From Ferdinandcohnia sp036965165 (GTDB taxonomy: Bacteria; Bacillota; Bacilli; Bacillales; Bacillaceae_L): DNA of 47,363 nucleotides. Each line of letters opens with the position of its first letter. Within the stretch, counting starts at the first letter, position 1. This document shows positions 1 through 7,416 of this stretch, one piece after another. The translations under genes and the position numbers were made by a program. The notes beneath the pieces were generated by a model. The model was not told where the DNA came from. It saw only the letters and a list, made by a program, of their open reading frames with translations, and did no database searches. The DNA is taken from positions 1-47,363 of the forward strand of contig NZ_JBALOX010000052.1 in NCBI RefSeq assembly GCF_036965165.1. Direction: 5' to 3'.

Positions 1-1
1 A

Positions 2-52
2 TCCCTACCTCTTGGTGCACAGGTTGAAATCGAGATGATAGCTAGGAGATAA
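2..52 (+). CDS. RidA/YjgF-family protein, C-terminal end only
   Basis: The window opens inside a plus-strand reading frame that ends at TAA 50-52. The visible 16 residues read SLPLGAQVEIEMIARR, which resembles the usual C-terminus of RidA/YjgF/UK114 proteins (small trimeric enamine/imine deaminases). Most of the gene lies outside the window, so the assignment rests on this short tail. The first copy of the dispersed terminator-like repeat follows 46 bases after the stop, as it does after several other plus-strand genes here. Confidence 0.5.
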   Translation, partial: SLPLGAQVEIEMIARR

Positions 53-85
53 AATTCAGTTTCAAGATATTGATTAACCATCTTT

Positions 86-174
86 GTTGAACTAACGGGT
101 GCTTTCCTTAAAGAAGGGGAAGTGCCTTTTTTGTAGAAGTATCTGTACTTAAGGTGCAGTTTAGTTTAATAAAC
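86..174 (+). repeat. Dispersed intergenic repeat, copy 1 (with hairpin 98-132)
   Basis: First half is GTTGAACTAACGGGTGC followed by a hairpin (arms about 98-109 and 114-126, several G-T pairs) and a T-run at 127-132. Second half, from 146, is GTACTTAAGGTGCAGTTTAG. The layout matches copies at 6311, 7175, 8965, 10061, 13070 and 13804. The hairpin plus T-run could act as the terminator of the RidA-like gene. Confidence 0.7.
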
Positions 175-193
175 TTCGCTAATTGGAACATAA

Positions 194-231
194 AAAACCA
201 TCCACTTTTGATTGTAATAGTGGATGGTTTT
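194..231. terminator. Bidirectional hairpin terminator
   Basis: A perfect 13-bp inverted repeat (AAAACCATCCACT at 194-206 and its complement at 219-231) with a 12-base loop. On the minus strand it ends in a T-run and lies directly after the stop of the membrane protein gene (232-687). It could also stop plus-strand read-through. Confidence 0.8.
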
Positions 232-687
232 CTAAGGAATGTTTTTTATGATTTTTCTAGTAATAAATCCAATGATTATTCCAGGAAAAAAAAACAATAT
301 TGGAAGCCAAACAGGACCCAATAACACTCCAAATATCATTAAGTTCGAGGAAAAAATCAATCCAACGGTAACAAAAAATGCAGCAAACACATACGGAAGA
401 AAAGAATAAGGGTCTTTCCCTCCGCCTGCATCTTTCACCGCATCCCACATAGAGAAAAAGTATAAACAAGGATAAAACATCAACCACTGATATTCAGCAT
501 GTTTTATGGCATCCCCAATTTCTCCATGAAAACTTAGAAGTATGACCTGATTAAAATTAGCTTGTACATTAATCAAAAATTCAAGTATCAATAAAACTGT
601 CCCTTTAAAATAATTTCCGTTTAAATACTGCCCAAACCCAGGAAGTGCAATACTCCACATTAGTCTTTCAAATGCATTCTTATTCAT
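232..687 (-). CDS. Small multi-pass membrane protein (TM2/DUF5683-like N-terminus)
   Basis: A 151-residue hydrophobic protein with about four membrane segments (near residues 8-40, 66-80, 93-115 and 118-145). The N-terminal stretch ALPGFGQYLNGNYFKG resembles the P-G-x-G-Q-x-Y-x-G-x-x-x-K-G signature of TM2-type membrane proteins. No catalytic motif is visible and the function is unknown. It lies 27 bases downstream of the DUF3231 gene on the same strand, so the two are probably cotranscribed. The ribosome binding site is weak (GGTG about 8 bases before ATG), which also suggests translation within an operon. A strong hairpin follows the stop. Confidence 0.7.
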   Translation of the reverse strand: MNKNAFERLMWSIALPGFGQYLNGNYFKGTVLLILEFLINVQANFNQVILLSFHGEIGDAIKHAEYQWLMFYPCLYFFSMWDAVKDAGGGKDPYSFLPYVFAAFFVTVGLIFSSNLMIFGVLLGPVWLPILFFFPGIIIGFITRKIIKNIP

Positions 688-714
688 TTATAAACACCAT
701 AATAATAATCTCTG

Positions 715-1719
715 TTACTTTTCTTTTGCAATTTCTTTTCTATTAGGAGCAAGTGGAGGCTGCTCTAACCATTTATTCTGCACCATAATATTAAACCACT
801 TTTTAGTAAGCATAAGATTTTGTAGAATGGTACTTTCGTAAGTGGCTACAAGGTCTGTTCGCATTGCGGATGCTAAACCTGCCCCGTGATACGCTTGTGC
901 GGCTTGGAATAAGAAACCAGTATGATACAACATTAACTTATCAGAAAAAGGGGAATCTGTTGAAGTTGTAACTTCAGTCTCCCAAGACTTAGGAACTGGT
1001 AAATTATCCGTTTGCATAATTTTTGAAAAACTTTTTATTTGCTGGTCAGACGTTTTTTCGGCATCCTCTAAAAATTTTCTTACTTCTTTTGTTTGTGCGA
1101 CTTGACTGAATGCAATTGAAAGAGTTTTTGCCATAATACTTTTTTTAAGGTTAAAAGAAATGCTTATGATTTCTGTCGCTGCTAACATTCTACCCTTTCC
1201 GAAAAATCCATCTATGAAATCTTGGCTAGAAATAAATTCAGGATTCTTGGCAGGGTAAAATAAAGGATCTCTCTGAAAATTTCCTTTCTCAAGCAATAAA
1301 TCAATGGTTTGATGATACATCCTTTTCCCATCATTATCACACGAGTCGTAAAAAAATCTTAAGTCCTCTCTTACAGAAACGCCCAATGAGGTGGAGTGTC
1401 CTAGCAAACCATGTAATGTCATGATATGTAAATAATTTAGGCAAAATATATCCGTAAACAACCTCGGTTTACCTTTAAAAAGGTCAGATTCAGTAAATCC
1501 AATTGGAACTGGAAACCCCTCATTTTTTATAAAAGTAACGATTTGTTGTTTTTGCTTTTCGAATGTTTTGATAGCATCCTCAAAAATAGCTTTAATTTGC
1601 TCATCCTCAATAATAGAGACCATATATCTATTTACAATATCAACGGCTGTTCCATTTAAATACTCTCCCCATAAAGTTCCTATTTCGGAAGATGTGAGTT
1701 TTAATTTATCCTTTTCCAT
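715..1719 (-). CDS. DUF3231 family protein
   Basis: A 334-residue soluble protein made of two related helical halves. Each begins with a segment of the type L(T/S)SSEIGTLWGEYLNG...DEQIKAIFEDA or ...KTLSIAFSQVAQTKEVRKFLEDA, followed by a P-V-P-x-(G/S)-(F/W) turn. This is the tandem ferritin-like arrangement of DUF3231, common in Bacillus and without a known function. GAGGTGA lies just upstream of the ATG on the minus strand. It heads a probable two-gene unit with the membrane protein at 232-687. The family call is confident; the role is not known. Confidence 0.85.
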   Translation of the reverse strand: MEKDKLKLTSSEIGTLWGEYLNGTAVDIVNRYMVSIIEDEQIKAIFEDAIKTFEKQKQQIVTFIKNEGFPVPIGFTESDLFKGKPRLFTDIFCLNYLHIMTLHGLLGHSTSLGVSVREDLRFFYDSCDNDGKRMYHQTIDLLLEKGNFQRDPLFYPAKNPEFISSQDFIDGFFGKGRMLAATEIISISFNLKKSIMAKTLSIAFSQVAQTKEVRKFLEDAEKTSDQQIKSFSKIMQTDNLPVPKSWETEVTTSTDSPFSDKLMLYHTGFLFQAAQAYHGAGLASAMRTDLVATYESTILQNLMLTKKWFNIMVQNKWLEQPPLAPNRKEIAKEK

Positions 1720-1825
1720 TCCGTCACCTCTAGGATATTATTTACCAATTCATCAAGTGGTATGAAATTTTTTGTTTGATTTTTACGAAGAAGAAAAACA
1801 CTCTTTAGAAATAACGAAATCACTA

Positions 1826-1859
1826 AAAAAGGTAAGCATAATATATGCTCACCTTTTTC
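1826..1859. terminator. Bidirectional hairpin terminator
   Basis: Stem AAAAAGGT-A-AGCAT with ATGCT-C-ACCTTTTT around an AATAT loop, with T-runs on both strands. No coding sequence was found directly before it on the plus strand, so it may be left over from a lost gene. Confidence 0.6.
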
Positions 1860-2169
1860 TTACAACAATGCGAAATAGACAATACTTGTGGAATACTCAT
1901 TGCCTAAGTTAAAGATGGCATTCTTAACAAAGATGTTAATCTGGAAGTTATACTACTAATTGAGAATGCTGCTCTAATACCCATAATAAATATGGTTGAT
2001 AATAAGCTAAAAAGAATATTTATAGTATATCCCTCCACATTGAAGTTTAGTGTTAAATGATAACACTAAGGTTATTGTTAATCTGAGGAGTAAATTTATT
2101 CAGTGGAACACCTAATCAAAAAGTGGTTTATTGCAATCCTAGATGAATACAAATAAAAAGAGAAACAGC

Positions 2170-2191
2170 TTGTTGAGCTAAAGGGTGCGAT
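2170..2191 (+). repeat. Left half of a split dispersed repeat
   Basis: TTGTTGAGCTAAAGGGTGCGATA matches the start of the dispersed repeat (compare GCTAAAGGGTGC at 6329-6340). The usual hairpin and second half do not follow. A different inverted repeat and the recombinase gene come next, and a matching second half appears at 3165-3215. Confidence 0.55.
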
Positions 2192-2239
2192 AATTTAATG
2201 GAGCAACCAGTTAATTAAAACAAGTTGCTCCATTAAATT
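2192..2239. terminator. Perfect 16-bp inverted repeat after the recombinase gene
   Basis: Arms AATTTAATGGAGCAAC (2192-2207) and its exact complement (2224-2239) enclose a 16-base loop. It lies 2 bases beyond the stop of the minus-strand recombinase gene. It is probably its terminator although the T-run is poor. A recombination site is an alternative given the neighbouring gene. Confidence 0.6.
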
Positions 2240-2241
2240 TG

Positions 2242-3081
2242 TTAGAAATATTTTTGATAAAACTCCTTCCTTAGACGACCACTTAGCTCAGCATATATTC
2301 GAGTAGTTTCACTTTTCTCATGTCCCATCAAACTCTGTTTTACCTCAATGGGTGCACCATTATTTAGTAAGTGAGTCGCATAACTATGTCTCAGTTGATG
2401 CGGATGAATTACTTTATTAATACCTGCCCGTTTTGATATTCGTTTAATGATATATCTCATTTGTGCTTTACTCATTCGATCAGGATGTCTTTCGGTTACA
2501 AAGATAGCCGCATCATTGACTTCTCGGCTTTCAATATATCGTTTAAGCCAAATGTCACAACGAATATTAAAATATACTTCTCTTTCCTTATCCCCCTTAC
2601 CCTTAACGATGGCAGAGTGATTAGACCAATTAATGCTATTCTTATCGAGTCCTACAATCTCACCAATCCTACAACCTGTTGAAAACATAAACTCAAATAG
2701 AGCTTTCTCTATAGGTGTAAAACAAGCTTCTCGAAGATGTTCAATTTCTCTTTCTGTTAAAAATTTTGGGATTCTTTTCCCTAACTTTGGTTCTTTAATC
2801 TTGGCTGCTGGATTTTTACTGATATGTCCTTCTTCATGTGTCCAACGAAAGAGTGATTTCATCGAACGAACACGATGTGCTAATGATGAGGGTTTTAATG
2901 TTTTACTAGACTTGGAGAGGTAAGCTTTTAATTGGTCTGTTGAAAGTAAATCAATTTCTACATCTCCAAAATGACGAATTAGTAAATTGACCTGAAGTTG
3001 ATATGCTTTTAAAGTTTGGGGTGAAAATCCTTCTATTCGCTTATCCGATTCGTACGTTTCCCATGCTTTTGAAAGTAACAA
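2242..3081 (-). CDS. Tyrosine recombinase/integrase (XerC/D-like, 279 aa)
   Basis: A site-specific recombinase of the phage-integrase family. The N-terminal SAM-like core-binding domain spans about residues 5-85 and the catalytic domain about 105-275. The full active-site set is visible: R138 (TGCRIGE), K162 (KGKGDKER), H228 and R231 (HPHQLRH), H254 (MGHEK) and nucleophile Y263 (TRIYAEL). It therefore looks intact. The start is TTG at 3081 with AGGGAGA about 8 bases upstream. It is shorter than XerC/XerD (about 300 aa) and lacks the extra insertion typical of IntI integron integrases. No excisionase or phage genes are adjacent. Halves of the dispersed repeat lie on both sides of it. It could be a chromosome-dimer-type Xer paralogue or the integrase of a small mobile unit. 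Confidence 0.9.
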   Translation of the reverse strand: MLLSKAWETYESDKRIEGFSPQTLKAYQLQVNLLIRHFGDVEIDLLSTDQLKAYLSKSSKTLKPSSLAHRVRSMKSLFRWTHEEGHISKNPAAKIKEPKLGKRIPKFLTEREIEHLREACFTPIEKALFEFMFSTGCRIGEIVGLDKNSINWSNHSAIVKGKGDKEREVYFNIRCDIWLKRYIESREVNDAAIFVTERHPDRMSKAQMRYIIKRISKRAGINKVIHPHQLRHSYATHLLNNGAPIEVKQSLMGHEKSETTRIYAELSGRLRKEFYQKYF

Positions 3082-3164
3082 AATATATCTCTCCCTTTAA
3101 ACTTCTATTTTTACAGGAATTATTGACCCGATTCTAGAAATTTAAACGGAAGATACTATTAAAC

Positions 3165-3215
3165 TATTGAGGCAGTTTAGTTGAAGATTGATGTTTAACT
3201 TGTGTTCAACAATCG
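3165..3215 (+). repeat. Right half of a split dispersed repeat, with 17-mer CTTGTGTTCAACAATCG
   Basis: TTGAGGCAGTTTAGTTGAAG matches the second half of the dispersed repeat. It runs into CTTGTGTTCAACAATCG at 3199-3215, which recurs exactly at 13913-13929. The preceding 30 or so bases at the two places also align. Confidence 0.6.
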
Positions 3216-3289
3216 GACCATATAATTGAGCAACACCTTTTAAAAAATCCGGATATTTAATAAAATAAGCTGCCAATAAAGGCAGTTTT

Positions 3290-3640
3290 TTATTTACTCG
3301 CTCTTTCGTTAACTTTTTGTCTTTTATGCAATGTATGCTTTGTTCCCCATTCATGCATTGCGTGTAAGATTGGTTCTAAGCTCCTGCCGTATTCAGTAAT
3401 CGAATATTCCACTTTAGGAGGAACCTGTGGATAGACAACACGCTGAATAATATCCTCGTTTTCCAACTCGCGTAATTGATTAGTCAGCATTTTCTGCGTA
3501 ATCCCAGGCATTCTTCGTTTTAATTCACTGAATCTTTGAGTACCGTTCTTCAATAAATGCAATAAGATAATTGGTTTCCATTTCCCGACTAATATGCTTA
3601 AAGAATCTTCTACACGACAAAATTCTGGTTCTATATTCAT
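3290..3640 (-). CDS. HxlR-family transcriptional regulator
   Basis: A 116-residue winged-helix regulator. It has the HxlR layout: an N-terminal Cys (C8) before the helices, then GKWKPIILLHLLKNGTQRFSELKRRMPGITQKMLTNQLRELE (recognition helix around residues 38-58) and the wing ending in VEYSITEYGRSLEP. Bacillus HxlR proteins such as YodB, CatR and HypR use the N-terminal Cys to sense quinones, diamide or aldehydes, so a thiol-based switch is plausible here. AAAGGAGT precedes the ATG. The gene is divergent from the flavin monooxygenase gene and a dyad lies between them, which suggests it controls that gene and itself. Confidence 0.9.
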   Translation of the reverse strand: MNIEPEFCRVEDSLSILVGKWKPIILLHLLKNGTQRFSELKRRMPGITQKMLTNQLRELENEDIIQRVVYPQVPPKVEYSITEYGRSLEPILHAMHEWGTKHTLHKRQKVNERASK

Positions 3641-3654
3641 CCTAATTACTCCTT

Positions 3655-3697
3655 TAGTATCTTTTTGTATACTATACCACTTTTAAGTGCGTACTTT
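3655..3697. promoter_or_regulatory. Candidate HxlR operator dyads
   Basis: TAGTAT-CTTTTTGT-ATACTA (3655-3674) is a perfect 6-bp dyad with an 8-base spacer, close to the HxlR ribosome binding site. A second dyad, AAGT-GCGT-ACTT, lies about 10 bases further on (3685-3696). Dyads of the TACTAT type are known for YodB-like regulators. The assignment as operator is inferred from position. Confidence 0.45.
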
Positions 3698-3859
3698 CTA
3701 AAATGCTTATTATAAGTAATAATAACATCAAGCAAAGGAAATCAAAAAACATTTTAGATAAACATTTTAGATAAAGAGAATTAAAGGGAAGGACACTATT
3801 CTCTGGATGCTATTTTATTTTAAGGGACGATAATTGTATGAATGAAAGAGGGTTGCCTT

Positions 3860-4906
3860 ATGAGCAAGACAAATCAAGAGAAGTTTGAATTTGGTATCTA
3901 TACTTTTGGAGAAATAATTCCAGATCCTATTACTGGAAAAGTGATTTCTGCGGAAGAACGCATTCAAAATATAATCGAGACAGCGAAGGTAGCCGACGAA
4001 GCGGGATTGGATATTTTTGGATTAGGGGAACATCATCGTTTAGATTTTGCGGTTTCAGCTACACCTGTTGTACTTGCAGCGATTGCACAAGCAACGAGAA
4101 ATATTCGACTAGCCAGCGCTACAACCGTATTAGGTACAGCAGATCCTGTAAGAGTGTTTGAAGACTTTTCGACAGTAGATCTAATTTCAGGAGGCCGTGC
4201 TGAAATCATAGCTGGTAGAGGAGCATTTATCGAATCGTTCCCTCTTTTTGGCTATGACTTGGATGATTATCACGAGCTTTTTGAAGAGAAATTACAACTG
4301 TTACAAGAATTAAATAATAATGAACGTGTTACATGGCAAGGAAAGTTTCGTTCGCCATTAAATAATAGTGAGATTGCACCTAGACCAAAACAAGATAAGA
4401 TTCCTGTTTGGAGAGGAGTAGGAGGAACCCCTGCAAGTGCGGTTCGGGCTGGTCAGGCTGGGTTTGGGATGGCACTCGCAATTTTAGGAGGTAATCCTTT
4501 TTATGTAAAACCTCTAGTAGAAGCCTATCGTCAAGCTGGGATTTCGGCAGGACACGCAGAAGATGATTTGAAAATTGCAATCACAAGCCATGGCTATATT
4601 GGCAAGACTGCAGAACAGGCTGTTAATGAATTTTACCCATATTATTCTAATTATATTAGAACGATGATGAGAAGAAATATTCCTAAAGAGCAAGTGGCCG
4701 CAGCTGTTTCTAAAAACGATGCACTTGCTGTTGGTGGTCCTGAAGAAATCGTTGAAAAAATTCTTTATCAGCACGAATTATTTGGTCATAATCGCTTTAT
4801 TATGCAGCTTGATATTTGCCAGCCGTTCTCCCAAGTTGCAAGTGCGATTGAATTATTAGCTACTAAAGTAATGCCACTAGTAAGACAAGAATTGAAAAAC
4901 AAATAA
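3860..4906 (+). CDS. LLM-class flavin-dependent oxidoreductase (luciferase-like)
   Basis: A bacterial luciferase-like monooxygenase, a TIM-barrel enzyme using reduced flavin (FMN or F420; FMN is likely in Bacillus). Family segments include FGLGEHHRLDFAVSATPVVLAAIAQ near residues 55-80, LASATTVLGTADPVRVFEDFSTVDLISGGRAEIIAGRG near 90-130, and IPVWRGVGGTPASAVRAGQAGFGMALA near 180-205. The reading frame is open from 3842, but ATG 3860 (MSKTNQEKFEFG) is the better start because AGAGGG lies 7 bases before it. That gives 348 residues, normal for the family. The substrate cannot be read from sequence. The divergent HxlR gene suggests induction by electrophiles or thiol stress. Confidence 0.88.
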   Translation: MSKTNQEKFEFGIYTFGEIIPDPITGKVISAEERIQNIIETAKVADEAGLDIFGLGEHHRLDFAVSATPVVLAAIAQATRNIRLASATTVLGTADPVRVFEDFSTVDLISGGRAEIIAGRGAFIESFPLFGYDLDDYHELFEEKLQLLQELNNNERVTWQGKFRSPLNNSEIAPRPKQDKIPVWRGVGGTPASAVRAGQAGFGMALAILGGNPFYVKPLVEAYRQAGISAGHAEDDLKIAITSHGYIGKTAEQAVNEFYPYYSNYIRTMMRRNIPKEQVAAAVSKNDALAVGGPEEIVEKILYQHELFGHNRFIMQLDICQPFSQVASAIELLATKVMPLVRQELKNK

Positions 4907-4949
4907 ATTAATATTCCAGAATAGGTCGCTTTAATGAAGTAATTTTATT

Positions 4950-4989
4950 GCCCAATTTCTTATTAATTTACGGTGAAGTTGGGCTTTTT
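4950..4989 (+). terminator. Rho-independent terminator after the LLM oxidoreductase
   Basis: Stem GCCCAATTTC (4950-4959) with GAAGTTGGGC (4975-4984), followed by TTTTT. Confidence 0.8.
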
Positions 4990-5041
4990 AGTATTGGTTT
5001 GAAATTTAAAATAAGATCATGAAGGAGAGTTTGAAATTTTT

Positions 5042-6241
5042 ATGAAAAAGAAATATATTCTAATGATAATAGCTTTATTTATTGCCTCATTGAACTTGCG
5101 TCCGGCAATTAACTCGATAGCACCATTGCTCGAAACAATTAGAACCAGCTTAGGAATGAACGCCTCCGTAGCGAGTTTGTTGACCTCGATTCCTGTTCTT
5201 TGTATGGGACTTTTCGCTCCTGTAGCCGTAAAGTTCAGCGGAAAATGGGGGATTGAGCGGGTATTAGGATGGTCGCTACTTGTCATCGGAGTTGGTACTG
5301 TTCTTAGGTTCTTCACAAATTCGGGGTCATTTTTGCTTATTACCGCTTTAATTGCGGGTATAGGAATTGCATTTGTAGGACCGCTTCTTCCCGGATTTAT
5401 TAAGCGTCACTTTCCTAAGCATGTGCCTTCGATGATTGCGATATACACGGTTGCGCTTACTCTCGGAGCAGCACTAAGCTCGAGCTTGATTGTGCCGATG
5501 CAGAATAGTATGAACTCTTGGCAGAGCGCCCTCGGGATATGGGCGTTAATCGCATTCGTTGCAGTGCTGTTATGGTGGTTGTTCGTTATGCGACAAATTA
5601 GACCGCAAGATCATCCCACTTCAACTGGCATGAAGACGAGTATGCCATGGACAAATAAGAAAGCTTGGCTACTTACACTGACGTTCGGTTTGATGGCCAT
5701 GCTATTCTATTCAATCACGGCTTGGTTGCCACAGATTATTCAAGGGATGGGCTATAGTAAGTCCTACGCTGCAAGTGCGCTTACGATTTTCGTCGTTGTT
5801 CAGATTCCGGTAAGCTTTGTTCTGCCAATCTTTCTTCGTAAATTCCCTTCACGTCGCCTTTGGCTAATGGTTGCAGCAATGTTAGAACTTGTCGGGCTTG
5901 TGATGCTTACATTCTCCATTGGACCGTGGGTTGCCACGATCTTCATTGGTGTAGGCGCTGGCGCATTGTTTTCTCTCAATCTACTACTGCCTTTGGACGC
6001 TACCGACAATCCGCAGGAGGCGGCTGCTTGGTCAGCCATGACTCAATCAGCAGGCTATGTGATCGGGGCAACAGGCCCTCTTATTCTTGGCTGGATTCAC
6101 GATGCGACGAATAGCTTCTCATCGGCAATAGTAGGGCTAATTGTAATTAATGTAATGATGATTGTCGTGCAGACAGTCGCCACTACCATAAAAAGAAAAC
6201 AACAATCGGAAGAAATTAATCGCAATTATAAAGTATCATAA
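5042..6241 (+). CDS. MFS transporter, CynX/NimT family
   Basis: A 399-residue major facilitator with about 12 membrane helices. The opening LFIASLNLRPAINSIAPLLETIRTSLG is the characteristic first helix of the CynX/NimT group (cyanate permease, 2-nitroimidazole transporter, Bacillus YycB). AAGGAGA lies about 13 bases before the ATG, a long spacing, but no better in-frame start exists. It is a single-gene unit between the LLM oxidoreductase terminator and repeat copy C at 6311. Its base composition looks more GC-rich than its neighbours (many GCG, CGC and TCG codons), hinting at separate acquisition. The substrate is unknown. Confidence 0.88.
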   Translation: MKKKYILMIIALFIASLNLRPAINSIAPLLETIRTSLGMNASVASLLTSIPVLCMGLFAPVAVKFSGKWGIERVLGWSLLVIGVGTVLRFFTNSGSFLLITALIAGIGIAFVGPLLPGFIKRHFPKHVPSMIAIYTVALTLGAALSSSLIVPMQNSMNSWQSALGIWALIAFVAVLLWWLFVMRQIRPQDHPTSTGMKTSMPWTNKKAWLLTLTFGLMAMLFYSITAWLPQIIQGMGYSKSYAASALTIFVVVQIPVSFVLPIFLRKFPSRRLWLMVAAMLELVGLVMLTFSIGPWVATIFIGVGAGALFSLNLLLPLDATDNPQEAAAWSAMTQSAGYVIGATGPLILGWIHDATNSFSSAIVGLIVINVMMIVVQTVATTIKRKQQSEEINRNYKVS

Positions 6242-6310
6242 TTTTAGTAGACTTAAAGCTAAAAAAGGAACATAAAACAATACCTAAAGGTGAACTTGTT
6301 TAAAGACTTT

Positions 6311-6411
6311 GTGAAATATTGTACTTAAGCTAAAGGGTGCGTTGATCCAAGATGGATTAATGCACTTTTTTGTTGAATTCCTTATTGAACAAACGAGGCA
6401 GGTTTGTTAAA
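6311..6411 (+). repeat. Dispersed intergenic repeat, copy C
   Basis: The order is GTGAAATATTGTACTTAAGC, TAAAGGGTGC, a hairpin (GTGCGTTGATCCA pairing with TGGATTAATGCAC, 6337-6365), a T-run (6366-6371), TGTTGAATTCCTTATTGAAC and AAACGAGGCAGGTTTGTT. It starts about 70 bases after the MFS stop and can serve as its terminator. Confidence 0.8.
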
Positions 6412-6547
6412 GAAGGAATATATATGAAAATGGTAGAATAAGTAAATCGGAAAATCTTAACGTCTAAATATTAATTAGCAAAAGATGTATATTGGAATTA
6501 ACAAAGTAAAAAGTTAAAACTAAAATAATCGTGGGGGGTTAAAAAAT

Positions 6548-7045
6548 ATGAAAAAATTGGGGACGCTATACTTTTTCTGTGGAAAAATGGGAGCTGGAAA
6601 ATCAACTAAATCAAAACAATTAGCGATAGATAAACAGGCGGTACTGTTGTCTGAGGATGAATGGATTTCATCTCTTTATCCCAATCAGATTACATCATTT
6701 GATGACTATCTCAAATTCTCAGTTCAGCTCAAACCGCTGGTGAAAAAGCTTGTCCAAAACTTATTAAGTGTTGGTACAGATGTCGTGATGGATTTTCCAG
6801 GCAACACTCAAAAACAGCGAAAGTGGTTGTTGGATATCGCGTCAGAGGTCAATGCAAGGCATCAACTAATTTTCCTTAATCTAAATAACGAGCAATGCTT
6901 ACGTCAAATTGCACAAAGGCGTAACGAACAACCCGAAAGAGCAGCTCTTGACACTGAAGCGGTGTTTATCCAAGTTACTAGTTTTTTTGAAGCACCAGAG
7001 GCATCCGAGGGTTTAAATATTTTAGAGTTTAGCGTAAAAGAATAA
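6548..7045 (+). CDS. P-loop AAA-type ATP-binding kinase-like protein
   Basis: A 165-residue cytosolic P-loop protein of the AAA_33/zeta-toxin-like kinase group. Walker A is GKMGAGKST at residues 12-20. An acidic segment SEDEW follows near residue 35, VVMDFPGN near 83-90 looks like the Walker-B strand, and QIAQRRNEQPE near 117-127 resembles the lid arginines of small-molecule kinases. The substrate is unknown; some relatives are phosphotransferases acting on antibiotics or nucleosides. The start ATG follows GGGGGG. The gene stands alone between repeat copies C and D. Confidence 0.75.
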   Translation: MKKLGTLYFFCGKMGAGKSTKSKQLAIDKQAVLLSEDEWISSLYPNQITSFDDYLKFSVQLKPLVKKLVQNLLSVGTDVVMDFPGNTQKQRKWLLDIASEVNARHQLIFLNLNNEQCLRQIAQRRNEQPERAALDTEAVFIQVTSFFEAPEASEGLNILEFSVKE

Positions 7046-7108
7046 CAAGAGTTCAATGATTCTTGAGTATAGAGTATAGAGTACCTTTAGTTCTGGGAGG
7101 TGCTTTAT

Positions 7109-7129
7109 ATGTTAATAAATGAAATGTGA
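7109..7129 (+). other. Six-codon mini-ORF with a strong ribosome binding site
   Basis: GGGAGGTG (7096-7103) is followed after 5 bases by ATG and the reading MLINEM, then TGA. It is either a leader peptide or the start of a gene that has been lost. Nothing downstream continues it. Repeat copy D begins about 45 bases later. Confidence 0.3.
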
Positions 7130-7174
7130 GTAAGAAAAGTTTCAATGTATATACGTTAAAATCGATGTAACTTT

Positions 7175-7280
7175 GTGAATTGGTACACTTAAACAAACGG
7201 GTGCGTTATTCTAAGAAGGAATAACCACCTTTTTTGTTGAATTCCTTATTGAACAAACGGGGCAGGATAGTTGAACAATT
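7175..7280 (+). repeat. Dispersed intergenic repeat, copy D
   Basis: GTGAATTGGTACACTTAAAC, AAACGGGTGC, a hairpin (GGTGCGTTATTC with GGAATAACCACC and one bulged C), a T-run at 7230-7235, then TTGAATTCCTTATTGAAC and AAACGGGGCAGGATAGTTG. Its arms differ from copy C yet still pair. Confidence 0.8.
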
Positions 7281-7297
7281 GGTTTAAAATATCATGA

Positions 7298-7397
7298 AAT
7301 CGTCTGAAAATTTTGGACGATTATTCTGTTTGTAAGAAAAATTTGAAAAAATTTAAGCCAAATTAGACTTTGGTTTGTCTAATAGATGTAAGACAAA
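7298..7397. promoter_or_regulatory. Inverted repeats upstream of the sigma factor gene
   Basis: Three dyads lie in the leader of the sigma operon: AATCGTC (7298-7304) with GACGATT (7316-7322); ATTAGAC (7362-7368) with GTCTAAT (7377-7383); and TTTGTCT (7374-7380) with AGACAAA (7391-7397). The last two share the middle GTCT, giving three alternating AGAC/GTCT half-sites just before the ribosome binding site. Their role as operator or RNA hairpin is inferred. Confidence 0.4.
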
Positions 7398-7416
7398 AAA
7401 GAAAGGGTGAATCGCA

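Larger units (their letters stand above)
1720..2241. other. Intergenic region, no gene seen
   Basis: About 520 AT-rich bases between the DUF3231 and recombinase genes. They hold a bidirectional hairpin at 1826-1859, a partial repeat half at 2170-2191 and the long inverted repeat at 2192-2239. I found no convincing reading frame with a ribosome binding site on either strand. Confidence 0.6.

Noticed and set aside
2242..3081. Recombinase as part of a prophage
   Set aside because: No phage structural, lysis or repressor genes are in the window.
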